Part shown: one piece after another, positions 1 to 6,646 of the stretch
Position numbering within the stretch: position 1 is the stretch's first letter
Layout of the letters: the number at the start of each line of letters is the position of its first letter
NCBI GenBank assembly: GCA_003563755.1
Contig: PWUB01000302.1
Span: 1-19,069 of the forward strand
DNA: 19,069 bases
Direction: 5' to 3'
Source of the DNA: Clostridia bacterium
GTDB lineage: Bacteria; Bacillota_E; SLMV01; PUMD01
Translations under genes and position numbers: made by a program
The notes under the pieces: model-generated
What the model saw: the letters and a program-made list of their open reading frames with translations, nothing else
Database searches by the model: none
Told to the model about the DNA's origin: nothing

Positions 1-801
1 CTGGCGGAGGTGGCGGCGCTGGCCGAAGACGGGGCGCGGGAGATCGTTCTCATCGCCCAGGACACAACCCTGTACGGTCTTGACCTGGGTCGCAAATTCC
101 GGATGCGACTTCCGTCCCTCCTCGAGGAGATGGCGGAGCTTCATCCCGGGGTGTGGCTCCGGCTGATGTATGCTCATCCCCTGGGTGTGGACCCCGAACT
201 CCTGGGGGTGATGCGCGATCACGAGAACATCTGCTCCTACCTGGACATCCCTCTTCAGCACGCCAGCCCTTCCGTCCTCACGCGCATGGGCAGGGCCGAG
301 GATCCACGGGAAGTCACCCGGCTTCTCGAGCTGATCCGGGAGGAGGTGCCCGGCATATCGCTGCGCTCGGCCTTCATCGTCGGCTATCCCGGTGAGACGG
401 AGGAGGACTTCTGCGCCCTCCTTGATTTTGTCCGCCGGGCGCAGCTGGATCACGTGGGGGTGTTCGCGTACTCCCGGGAGGAAGGGACCCGGGCTCACTC
501 CCTGCCGGACCAGGTGGGCACCGAGGAGAAGAACCGGCGCAGAAACCTCCTGGTAAGTGCTGCCTCCGAGGCATCAAACAGGGTCAAGCAGCGACTGGTG
601 GGCAGGAGCCTACCCGTCCTGGTGGATCACGCAGATGATGGCGAGGGAATCCTCGGCCGCCACCAGGGGCAGGCGCCGGAGGTGGACGGCTACGTGCTTA
701 TCGAGGATGGTGGGGGGTTGAAGGTGGGGGAGATGGTAACCGTGGATATCACCGGGGCCGGCGCCGTTGATCTCTGGGGGCGGGTGCCCAGCGGAGACTG
801 A
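1..801 (+). CDS. rimO: Ribosomal protein S12 methylthiotransferase RimO, 3' part
   Basis: The reading frame is open from the first base, so the 5' end, with the N-terminal UPF0004 domain and probably the radical-SAM cysteine motif, lies outside the window. The visible 266 residues begin in the radical-SAM barrel (IAQDTTLYGLDLG). They continue through IPLQHASPSVLTRMGR, FIVGYPGETEEDF and FAYSREEGTRA, all typical of RimO rather than its paralogue MiaB. The last 70 or so residues form a TRAM-type RNA/protein-binding domain (about VGRSLPVLVD to VDLWGRV). RimO is known to add a methylthio group to a conserved aspartate of ribosomal protein S12, using S-adenosylmethionine and iron-sulfur clusters. 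No terminator is visible after the stop, and the next gene is 172 bp downstream. In many Gram-positive genomes rimO is followed by pgsA and cinA; here pgsA is absent from that place. Confidence 0.93.
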   Translation: MAEVAALAEDGAREIVLIAQDTTLYGLDLGRKFRMRLPSLLEEMAELHPGVWLRLMYAHPLGVDPELLGVMRDHENICSYLDIPLQHASPSVLTRMGRAEDPREVTRLLELIREEVPGISLRSAFIVGYPGETEEDFCALLDFVRRAQLDHVGVFAYSREEGTRAHSLPDQVGTEEKNRRRNLLVSAASEASNRVKQRLVGRSLPVLVDHADDGEGILGRHQGQAPEVDGYVLIEDGGGLKVGEMVTVDITGAGAVDLWGRVPSGD

Positions 802-973
802 CGTGATCTTCCTGCGACAGCATAAATTCCCTGAAATTGAAGCTAACACACAACCTTTTCCTCATATCTCAGTTATGGTAGCATTGATGTACGCTTAGTC
901 CGAGTTTTTGAGCTGACACTGGGGTTGACAGGCATCCTCGTCCTAGCTTTGACCACCGGACTGGAGGTACTCA

Positions 974-1516
974 ATGCGGTTTTCCGAGCTCAAGGCTCCA
1001 CTCATAGTGGTTTCGACCATCGTATGCCTAACCCTCCTGCTCGGTGGATCCGTACTCTACGACCGCGGGCGGGGGGAGATTCCCATCCGGGAGCTTCTCT
1101 CGGAGCATCCGGACGTGGCTGAATATACTCTCGATCACAGCGATGAGTGGATCATTCGGGTCAGGCTCGCGAATCACGATGATCTGCGCGGCGCTTACCG
1201 GGATATTGCCGAATCTATAGGTGAGGTCCTGGGCCGCAAACCGTACCACCTGCAGGTAGAGGACGCACCGGATGGGCAGCTGCTGGCGCTCTGGGACCGG
1301 GTGGAGATCTTTGTTTACGATGGTGCTGCAAGCGGCCGCCTCACCGAGATGCGTGATCGACTGTTCGATGAGCTCAACGGAGAGGATGCCCGGGTGAACC
1401 TGCAGGTGGATGATACGAACATATACCTCAGCATGACCCGCGGTGGTGACGCCCACCTGCACCGCGTCGTGGCCCGTGCTGAGTCTTTCTCGGGAAAGGA
1501 GGCGGCCGGTGAGTAG
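974..1516 (+). CDS. Membrane-anchored protein of unknown family, partner of the FtsH-like protease
   Basis: A 180-residue protein that I do not recognise as a named family. The ATG is preceded by GGAGGT at 962-967, which supports this start. Residues about 8-29 (APLIVVSTIVCLTLLLGGSV region) form one hydrophobic helix with no lipobox or obvious signal-peptidase site, so it reads as an N-terminal anchor. The remaining 150 residues are soluble and appear to be built from about three strand-strand-helix units. Two units contain the similar strands YHLQVEDA and VNLQVDDT. The gene overlaps the FtsH-like gene by eight bases (GTG at 1509, TAG at 1514-1516), so the two are probably translationally coupled. 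I infer that it may supply the extracytoplasmic domain missing from that protease, or regulate it. TTGACA at 925-930 upstream lacks a convincing -10 partner. Topology is uncertain because basic residues flank both sides of the helix. Confidence 0.75.
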   Translation: MRFSELKAPLIVVSTIVCLTLLLGGSVLYDRGRGEIPIRELLSEHPDVAEYTLDHSDEWIIRVRLANHDDLRGAYRDIAESIGEVLGRKPYHLQVEDAPDGQLLALWDRVEIFVYDGAASGRLTEMRDRLFDELNGEDARVNLQVDDTNIYLSMTRGGDAHLHRVVARAESFSGKEAAGE

Positions 1517-3068
1517 GATCACCGAATACCTGGAACAGAACTGGCGCGAGCTGGGCATCGGTGTCGCCTGCGGTGTGCTGGTCTTTCTGATGCTCCGCGG
1601 TCACAACATCTTTCCCGTCGCCCTCGCCGGTGTCCTGGTACTGGTCCTTCTGCGCTTCACGCGGCTGGGAGGCTCGGGAGGAGGCAAGGGTGTCAGGGTG
1701 GCATCGATATCGGAAAGAGCGGAGAGCCCCGGCTTTTGCGACATAGGAGGACAGGACAGGGCCATCGAGGAGCTGCGGGAGTGCCTCGATCTGGCCATAG
1801 GTGATCAGCGGGCCAGCCTCCTGGGAATTCGTCCCCTGCGGGGGCTTCTGCTGGTCGGGCCGCCCGGTACCGGTAAGACCATGATGGCCAGGGCGGCGGC
1901 GGGTCACACCGGTTCTTGTTTCGTGGCCACATCGGGCAGTGAGTTCGTGGAGATGTACGCCGGCGTGGGAGCACAGAGAGTCCGCGAGATCTTCACCCGG
2001 GCGCGAAAGGAAGCCCGGGGCGAGGACTCCGATGCAGCCATCGTCTTCATCGACGAGCTCGAGATAGTCGGTGGCAAACGGGGCAGGCACAGCAGCCACC
2101 TGGAGTATGATCAGACTCTGAATCAGCTGCTGGTGGAGATGGACGGCATCGACCGCGACCAGCACCCTCGAATCCTACTCATGGGTGCGACCAACCGCAA
2201 AGACCTCCTCGATGATGCCCTCCTGCGTCCCGGGCGATTTGACAGGATAGTCTACGTCGAGCTCCCCGATGCCCGCGGGCGGCAGGACATTTTGAACATC
2301 CATCTCGACGGCAAACCGTTAACAGACAGCGTGGACCTGACCGCAGTGGCCAGGGAGACCTTCGGTTTCTCGGGGGCCCACCTGGAGAGCCTTGCCAACG
2401 AAGCGGCCATTCTGGCATTCCGGGAGGATGCTCGCGCCCTGGAGCAGAGGCACCTCATGGAGGCCGTGGAGAAGGTCATGATGGGCGAACGGCTGGATCG
2501 GCGACCCTCGGAGAAGGAACTGGAGCGGGTCGCCGTCCACGAGTTGGGCCACGCGGTGATGGGAGAGGTGGCGATGCCCGGAAGCGTCGCCTCCATCAGC
2601 ATCACACCGCGGGGAGGTTCTCTGGGCTACGTGAGGAAGGCGACACCGGAGGACAAGTACCTGTATACCCGGGATGAGCTGAGGAGGGAGATCCACTTCG
2701 CCCTCGGAGGGTGCGCCGCGGAGAACGTTCTGCTGGGTGAGAGCAGCACGGGCGTCAGCGGTGACTTCTCCCAGGCCTCGGCCCTGGCCAGGAAGATGGT
2801 GTTTTCGGGGATGTCACCGGTCGGGATCGTCTCCGAGGATACTTTCCCCCAGGAGCAGCTCAACCGCACGGTCAGCGACTTCCTCAATGAGGAACTATCC
2901 ATGGTCATCGAGGTGATGGCCTCGTACCGTATGCTTTTTGACACCGCAGTTCCCCTGCTGCTCAAACGGGAGACCCTGAGCGGCGAGCAGCTCCGCGAGC
3001 TCCTGGACCCGGATCGCGAGGGGGAGCCCGCTGGCAGCAGGGACACTGAGACCGTCGCCGCCCGTTGA
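1509..3068 (+). CDS. FtsH-like membrane AAA+ zinc metalloprotease without periplasmic domain
   Basis: The protein has 519 residues from the GTG at 1509, chosen because AAAGGAGG (1495-1502) lies six bases upstream; an earlier in-frame GTG would lie inside the preceding gene without such a site. Two hydrophobic helices (about residues 15-30 and 34-49) are joined by a loop of only a few residues, whereas canonical FtsH has about 70 extracytoplasmic residues there. The AAA+ domain follows with Walker A GPPGTGKT (117-124), Walker B IVFIDE (D182, E183) and the second region of homology (GATNRKDLLDDALLRPGRFD). The peptidase domain has HELGH at 344-348 and a candidate third zinc ligand D419 in TGVSGDFSQA. 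Canonical FtsH reads HEAGH, and its pore loop is usually MFVG where this protein has MYAG. All catalytic residues are present, so activity is expected: ATP-driven degradation of membrane or cytoplasmic proteins. It is probably a paralogue rather than the housekeeping FtsH. Confidence 0.9.
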   Translation: MSRITEYLEQNWRELGIGVACGVLVFLMLRGHNIFPVALAGVLVLVLLRFTRLGGSGGGKGVRVASISERAESPGFCDIGGQDRAIEELRECLDLAIGDQRASLLGIRPLRGLLLVGPPGTGKTMMARAAAGHTGSCFVATSGSEFVEMYAGVGAQRVREIFTRARKEARGEDSDAAIVFIDELEIVGGKRGRHSSHLEYDQTLNQLLVEMDGIDRDQHPRILLMGATNRKDLLDDALLRPGRFDRIVYVELPDARGRQDILNIHLDGKPLTDSVDLTAVARETFGFSGAHLESLANEAAILAFREDARALEQRHLMEAVEKVMMGERLDRRPSEKELERVAVHELGHAVMGEVAMPGSVASISITPRGGSLGYVRKATPEDKYLYTRDELRREIHFALGGCAAENVLLGESSTGVSGDFSQASALARKMVFSGMSPVGIVSEDTFPQEQLNRTVSDFLNEELSMVIEVMASYRMLFDTAVPLLLKRETLSGEQLRELLDPDREGEPAGSRDTETVAAR

Positions 3069-3093
3069 GAGACTGTACCGTCGAGCCGTCTGC

Positions 3094-3288
3094 TCATCTG
3101 ACCCATGTGCGCACGGATCTCTCCGTCGAGTCAATGTCGTTTCCGTCGGTGACGACCTGCATCGGGCTGAAGATCCCCGTGAACGTCGGACCCCCGTCTT
3201 CGATACGTCGCTCCACCCTTTCCTCGAACAGCTCCGGGTAGTTCGCACCAATGGAGGCCGTGGACCAGGATGGTACCGGCAGACTCCG
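3094..3288 (-). pseudogene. Possible C-terminal gene remnant, unknown family
   Basis: The minus-strand frame ending at the TGA complementary to 3094-3096 reads plausibly as protein over its last 60 or so residues (ELFEERVERRIEDGG ... FSPMQVVTDGNDIDSTERS) with GC-rich third positions. Further upstream in the same frame the translation becomes arginine-, serine- and proline-rich shadow-like sequence, so the N-terminal part seems lost. I do not recognise the family. It lies tail-to-tail with the FtsH-like gene. It could also be a chance open frame. Confidence 0.25.
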
Positions 3289-3352
3289 AGATATCCTTCG
3301 ACCCCCTACCACTACCTTCATTTTCCTCGCCCGATTCTCCCGACCCACTGTC

Positions 3353-3662
3353 ATGGTTGTAGAGAAGGTCATCGGCTGCTCAAGGTGCCTCGACGGCATC
3401 CGGGAGCGTTCGCTCACCGCGGTGGCAGAGATCCCACCGGCCCGGTGGTGCGAGGGGATGGAGGAGATGACTCGGCAGGTACCTGGGAGCACCCAGGGCC
3501 GCCATCGCCCACTTCGCCTTCTTTGACAAGGTGCTGAGCACCTGTTGGAAGCTGAAGGAGCATGTAGAAGAGGACCGGGACAAGGACATTGAGCAGTGCG
3601 AATTCCTGCTTCGATACCTGTCGTTCCTCCCTCCGTCCGGCGAGTGCCACCCTTCGGTCTGA
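3353..3662 (+). pseudogene. Possible frameshifted gene remnant, unknown family
   Basis: A coding-like frame starts near the ATG at 3353 (MVVEKVIGCSRCLDGIRERS ... GMEEMTRQ). Around 3471-3500 it appears to pass into the next frame, which continues as YLGAPRAAIAHFAFFDKVL, KLKEHVEEDRDKDIEQCEF and LLRYLSFLPPS, stopping with TGA at 3660-3662. Both legs have GC-rich third positions like the genuine genes nearby, and the second leg is rich in alternating charged and hydrophobic residues, unlike shadow frames. Joining them needs a single-base shift. No ribosome-binding site precedes the ATG. The family is not recognised; a decayed gene or a sequencing/assembly indel are both possible. Confidence 0.3.
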
Positions 3663-4217
3663 CTGTGGGCAGGGCACAATGATCCTGCGGGACCCTTGAT
3701 GATGTCTGCGCGCACCACCATCGTGTCCCGCAGCGATCGCAGGAGGGAGCCTTCGCCTGTGCCTCCCCATTCGAACAGCGGGTCCTCGTCAACGCGAATA
3801 TGTCCCGGCGGCTGGCTCTGAGGAGGACCCGCTTGCCGAAAAGGGCAGTGATGATTCGTGTTGGTTTACGCCGTACACCCCAGGACAGTGGTGGGCAGGT
3901 TCGCCGGACCGTAAGCGTGGTCATTGATGGGAACTCCTGGTCGGTAGATACATCTTTGAGTATGGACGCCGGTACTAATTGGTCTGCCCTTCGAGGAATG
4001 GGATCATGGATCTCTCACGACGGCTCGACTGACTCCTCAGACTGGACTCTGACGGATGGTCACAGCCTCTTTGGCATTATCCACGTGGAGGATAAACACG
4101 ACCGGCGGCGAACTAACTATCTTGGCATGCGGGCATAGGTCGGTCCGCGGCTCGGGGCGTCGTGCCATTGAGGGCGAGCAGGGCACCCCAATCTGAGCCA
4201 AGAAGGACGGTGGAAAC

Positions 4218-4487
4218 ATGTCCGGCAGGGAGGAAGTGGTCTTTTCCAGCGAGGAGCCGCGCAGCGTGGCGGAGATCGGGGATTTCCTGGTCCAGGTGGG
4301 CACAAAGCTCAAGGAAAAGGGCTATTTCCAGCTGGTGCAGGGCGACCGTCAGTTGGAGGTCCGTCCTTCCGGTGCTACCAAGCTGGAGCTGAAGTACGAG
4401 ATCGAGGACGATGTGGAGCATCAGTTTGAAATCGAAATCGAGTGGAAGCCCGGAGCCGACAAAGAGGCGAGAGTGGATATAGTCTGA
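4218..4487 (+). CDS. Amphi-Trp domain-containing small protein
   Basis: An 89-residue acidic protein. The opening (REEVVFSSEEPRSVAEIGDFL), the middle helix (VGTKLKEKGYFQLVQGD), the strand region (LEVRPSGATKLELKYEIED) and the ending FEIEIEWKPG match the layout I know for amphi-Trp domain proteins, a small family whose molecular function is not established. The single tryptophan lies in the diagnostic final strand. The start is ATG, with AAGGA at 4203-4207 and GGTGG at 4209-4213 upstream. It stands alone: gene-poor DNA precedes it and a hairpin (4508-4528) follows. No signal peptide or membrane segment is visible, so it is presumably cytoplasmic. Confidence 0.8.
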   Translation: MSGREEVVFSSEEPRSVAEIGDFLVQVGTKLKEKGYFQLVQGDRQLEVRPSGATKLELKYEIEDDVEHQFEIEIEWKPGADKEARVDIV

Positions 4488-4507
4488 TCCCTCGCATCCG
4501 ACACCGG

Positions 4508-4530
4508 GGGAGAGGCCCGTCCTCTCCCTT
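4508..4530 (+). terminator. Hairpin after the amphi-Trp gene, weak terminator
   Basis: GGGAGAGG at 4508-4515 pairs perfectly with CCTCTCCC at 4521-4528 around a five-base loop. Only two T residues follow directly, so it is a poor intrinsic terminator by the usual U-tract rule. Its place 20 bases after a stop codon still suggests termination or 3'-end protection. Confidence 0.5.
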
Positions 4531-4617
4531 CACTCAACACGGCCTTGTCACGGTCATTTTGGCTGATCAGGTGTGTCGCAGTTTTTTTCGGGACTGCCGC
4601 TGCCCGTCGCCTCTTTA

Positions 4618-4636
4618 TCACGAGCATCTCTCGTGA
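4618..4636 (+). repeat. Short inverted repeat upstream of cinA
   Basis: TCACGAG at 4618-4624 and CTCGTGA at 4630-4636 form a 7-bp perfect inverted repeat with a five-base loop. It lies about 40 bp upstream of the putative cinA -10 element. It could be an operator or an RNA hairpin; nothing in the sequence decides between them. Confidence 0.3.
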
Positions 4637-4670
4637 ACGACGCTGAGTCTTATCGTCGGATTCCGTGTTC

Positions 4671-4679
4671 TGGTATGCT
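4671..4679 (+). promoter_or_regulatory. Possible extended -10 promoter for cinA
   Basis: TGGTATGCT at 4671-4679 fits an extended -10 (TGnTATGCT), 45 bp before the cinA ATG. No good -35 hexamer is found at 16-18 bp spacing, which is tolerated for extended -10 promoters. This is a pattern match only. Confidence 0.35.
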
Positions 4680-4723
4680 AGATGTGATCATGATGGACTC
4701 CTGAAGACGGGTGGGATCACTTC

Positions 4724-5980
4724 ATGCGAGCAGAGATAGTCACGGTGGGTACGGAGATTCTTCTCGGCGAGATACTCAACACCAATGCCCGGTTCCTGTC
4801 GAGGGAGTGCGCCGGACTGGGCGTTGACGTATATCATCACATCACCGTGGGCGATAACGCGGCGCGGCTCAGGGAAGCCCTTCTGGTGAGCCGCGAGAGA
4901 TCCGATCTGCTGATAGTAACCGGCGGGATAGGTCCCACGCCCGATGACATCACCCGGCACGTGGTGGCGGAGGCGTGGGACAGGGAGCTCAAGCTCGACG
5001 AGGCCCTCCTTGAGCGGATGGAGCGTTTCTATGCGCAGCGCTCCCTGGCAATGCACGCCAACAGCCGCCGGCAGGCCCTCATACCCGAAGGGGCGGTCCC
5101 CCTACCCAACGATGTCGGCACCGCTGCTGGGTTCTTCCTCCAGGACGCCCGGGGAAGCGTTGCCTGTCTCCCGGGTCCCCCCGCGGAGATGGAGACCATG
5201 TTCTCGGACGTGCTGCTTCCCATCCTGCGACAGCGGGACATGCTTCCCGAATCAAGCCTGTTCAGCCACGATATTTTGACGGCCGGCATCGGAGAGGCAT
5301 CCGTTGCGACCAGGATAGGCCGGCTCCTCCGTGAGCAGTCGGATCCCACCATCGCGACGTATGCTGCCGAGGGAACGGTGAGGGTACGTCTGACCACCAG
5401 GGCTGAGTCGCAGGAGGAGGCGGAGGAGAAGTTTGCCCCGATCGTCGAGGAGATCAGCGAGCTTCTCGGTTCGGCCGTGTACGGGCACAATGGAGACAGC
5501 CTCGCGGGAGTGGTGGGCGATATGTTGAGGTCGCGCGGCCTGACCCTTGCCCTGGCAGAGTCTTGTACGGGCGGTATGCTGGGCGGCATCATCACCGACG
5601 TGCCGGGTTCATCCGATTTCTTCCTGGGAGGTATCGTCTGCTACTCCAATGCCGTCAAGACGTCCACCCTGGGCGTACCGGAGCAACTCCTTGTCGCCCA
5701 CGGTGCAGTGAGTGAGGAGGTTGCCGCCTCCATGGCCGAGGGTGCCATGGAGGTCCTGGGATCCGATGCCGCCGTCGCCATCACGGGCATCGCCGGTCCG
5801 TCGGGAGGTACCCAGGAAAAGCCCGTGGGCACCGTGGTGTTTGCTATCGCGGGGCCGTGGGGACTCACCACGGAGCGCCGCCGTCTCAGCGGCTCCCGGG
5901 ATACGGTGAGAAGGAGGAGCGCCGTCTACGCGCTGATGAGGATAAGGGAACACCTCCTCGAATGCGGTGATAATCCTTGA
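4724..5980 (+). CDS. cinA: CinA-like protein (competence/damage-inducible, NMN deamidase)
   Basis: A full-length two-domain CinA of 418 residues. The N-terminal MoCF/COG1058 domain (about 1-170) opens with MRAEIVTVGTEILLGEILNT and carries GGIGPTPDDITR. The C-terminal PncC-type domain (about 265-410) has AESCTGG at 278-284, the region GSSDFFLGGIVCYSNAVK, and ITGIAGPSGG followed by KPVGTVV. CinA proteins are known to hydrolyse nicotinamide mononucleotide to nicotinic acid mononucleotide in pyridine-nucleotide salvage; the N-terminal domain can have ADP-ribose pyrophosphatase activity in some relatives. The ATG is preceded by a moderate GGGTGGGA (4709-4716). The gene is followed within 45 bp by the thpR-recA promoter; the -35 element starts inside its last codons. 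Adjacency of cinA to recA is common in Gram-positive genomes. Confidence 0.95.
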   Translation: MRAEIVTVGTEILLGEILNTNARFLSRECAGLGVDVYHHITVGDNAARLREALLVSRERSDLLIVTGGIGPTPDDITRHVVAEAWDRELKLDEALLERMERFYAQRSLAMHANSRRQALIPEGAVPLPNDVGTAAGFFLQDARGSVACLPGPPAEMETMFSDVLLPILRQRDMLPESSLFSHDILTAGIGEASVATRIGRLLREQSDPTIATYAAEGTVRVRLTTRAESQEEAEEKFAPIVEEISELLGSAVYGHNGDSLAGVVGDMLRSRGLTLALAESCTGGMLGGIITDVPGSSDFFLGGIVCYSNAVKTSTLGVPEQLLVAHGAVSEEVAASMAEGAMEVLGSDAAVAITGIAGPSGGTQEKPVGTVVFAIAGPWGLTTERRRLSGSRDTVRRRSAVYALMRIREHLLECGDNP

Positions 5981-6005
5981 CATACGAACAAATGTACGAT
6001 GTAAT
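5977..6005 (+). promoter_or_regulatory. SOS promoter with LexA box for the thpR-recA-recX operon
   Basis: TTGACA (5977-5982) and TGTAAT (6000-6005) are separated by 17 bp, giving a near-perfect sigma-70/sigma-A promoter. The spacer contains CGAACAAATGTACG (5985-5998). This matches the Gram-positive LexA/DinR consensus CGAACRNRYGTTYG at 13 of 14 positions; the one mismatch is A for T in the right half-site. LexA bound here would block RNA polymerase directly. Transcription should start near 6012. No LexA-like site was found in the short gap directly before recA, so this promoter is the likely SOS control point for the operon. Confidence 0.8.
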
Positions 6006-6022
6006 TGAGGTGGGTGGCAGCG

Positions 6023-6598
6023 ATGAGCGTTAGATGCTTCGTATGTGTATCTTTAGACGAGGACATCCGTGGGCAGCTGGCGAAGTGGCAGGAGCTCTTC
6101 AGGGCCAGCCAGGGCCGCGGTTTTCGCTGGGTGGCCCCGGAAAATATGCACGTGACCCTGAGCTTTTTGGGGGATGTGCCCGAGAGCCAGCTCGAACCAA
6201 TAGTCGATACCCTGAAGAGCGCGGTCGGAGGACAACCAGAATTCGACATGGAGGTTGCTTCCTCAGGAGCCTTTCCCCGCCCGGAGCGTGCGAGGGTGTT
6301 GTGGGCTGGCATAGGTGACGGTGCAGAAAGACTCAAGCACCTACAGGGCAGGGTACAGGACAGACTGCAAAGGGAGCACGGGTTCAGGGGTGACCGCCGG
6401 GAGTATCATCCGCATGTCACCCTCGGTCGAGCCCGCTCAAGGGGCGGGGGACACGATGTCAGCGGCTTTGTGGCCGAGTCAGGGGACGCCACCTGGGGTA
6501 GGCAGCGGGTCAAGAGTATCGAACTGGTGAGGAGCCAGCTGGGCCCCGGGGGTCCCGTTTACACCATCGTATCGAGCATCCGGCTTGCGGATGGATGA
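6023..6598 (+). CDS. thpR: RNA 2',3'-cyclic phosphodiesterase ThpR (2H family)
   Basis: A 191-residue 2H-phosphoesterase of the ThpR/LigT group. It shows both signature motifs, HVTLSF with H43 and HVTL with H131, plus the family opening RCFVCVSLDEDIRGQLAKWQ and the typical link RWVAPENMHVTL. ThpR hydrolyses 2',3'-cyclic phosphate ends of RNA and can act in the reverse direction as a 2'-5' RNA ligase; its physiological role in bacteria is unclear. In-frame TTG (6005) and GTG (6014) codons lie upstream. The TTG overlaps the predicted -10 element and precedes the expected transcription start near 6012, so ATG at 6023 with GGGTGG at 6012-6017 is preferred. The leader would be only about 11 bases. 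It is the first gene downstream of the LexA-box promoter, 48 bp before recA. Confidence 0.9.
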   Translation: MSVRCFVCVSLDEDIRGQLAKWQELFRASQGRGFRWVAPENMHVTLSFLGDVPESQLEPIVDTLKSAVGGQPEFDMEVASSGAFPRPERARVLWAGIGDGAERLKHLQGRVQDRLQREHGFRGDRREYHPHVTLGRARSRGGGHDVSGFVAESGDATWGRQRVKSIELVRSQLGPGGPVYTIVSSIRLADG

Positions 6599-6646
6599 AC
6601 CCAGTTGTTATGCTATTGGTAGATATTGTTAACCTGAGGGGGTGCT

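Larger units (their letters stand above)
3069..4217 (+). other. 1.15-kb region with no intact gene
   Basis: Between the FtsH-like gene and the amphi-Trp gene I find no intact, recognisable gene. Two stretches have coding-like GC-rich third positions but are broken: a minus-strand C-terminal piece near 3094-3288 and a plus-strand piece at 3353-3662. The rightmost part (about 3683-4138) has an open plus-strand frame with visibly lower GC. Its translation (for example VVIDGNSWSVDTSLSMDAGT) matches nothing I recognise, and no ribosome-binding site precedes its ATG at 3800. No insertion-sequence ends, tRNA or repeats were seen. The most likely reading is decayed or laterally acquired DNA. Confidence 0.6.

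Noticed and set aside
925..953. TTGACA before the FtsH partner gene as a promoter
   Set aside because: No acceptable -10 hexamer lies at 15-19 bp spacing, so it was not listed as a promoter.
1428..2165. Long minus-strand open frames inside the FtsH-like gene, and similar ones inside cinA, recA, rny, kor, PHP and synthetase genes
   Set aside because: They are shadows: the plus-strand frames carry complete family motifs, while the reverse translations are low-complexity and lack start signals.
6005..6022. Upstream TTG (6005) or GTG (6014) as the thpR start
   Set aside because: The TTG overlaps the predicted -10 element and precedes the transcription start; the GTG is at or next to the start site. 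ATG 6023 has a GGGTGG site and begins right at the conserved domain.
6599..6646. LexA box or strong promoter directly before recA
   Set aside because: No GAAC-N4-GTTC-like site and no -35/-10 pair with proper spacing was found; the SOS site lies upstream of thpR instead.
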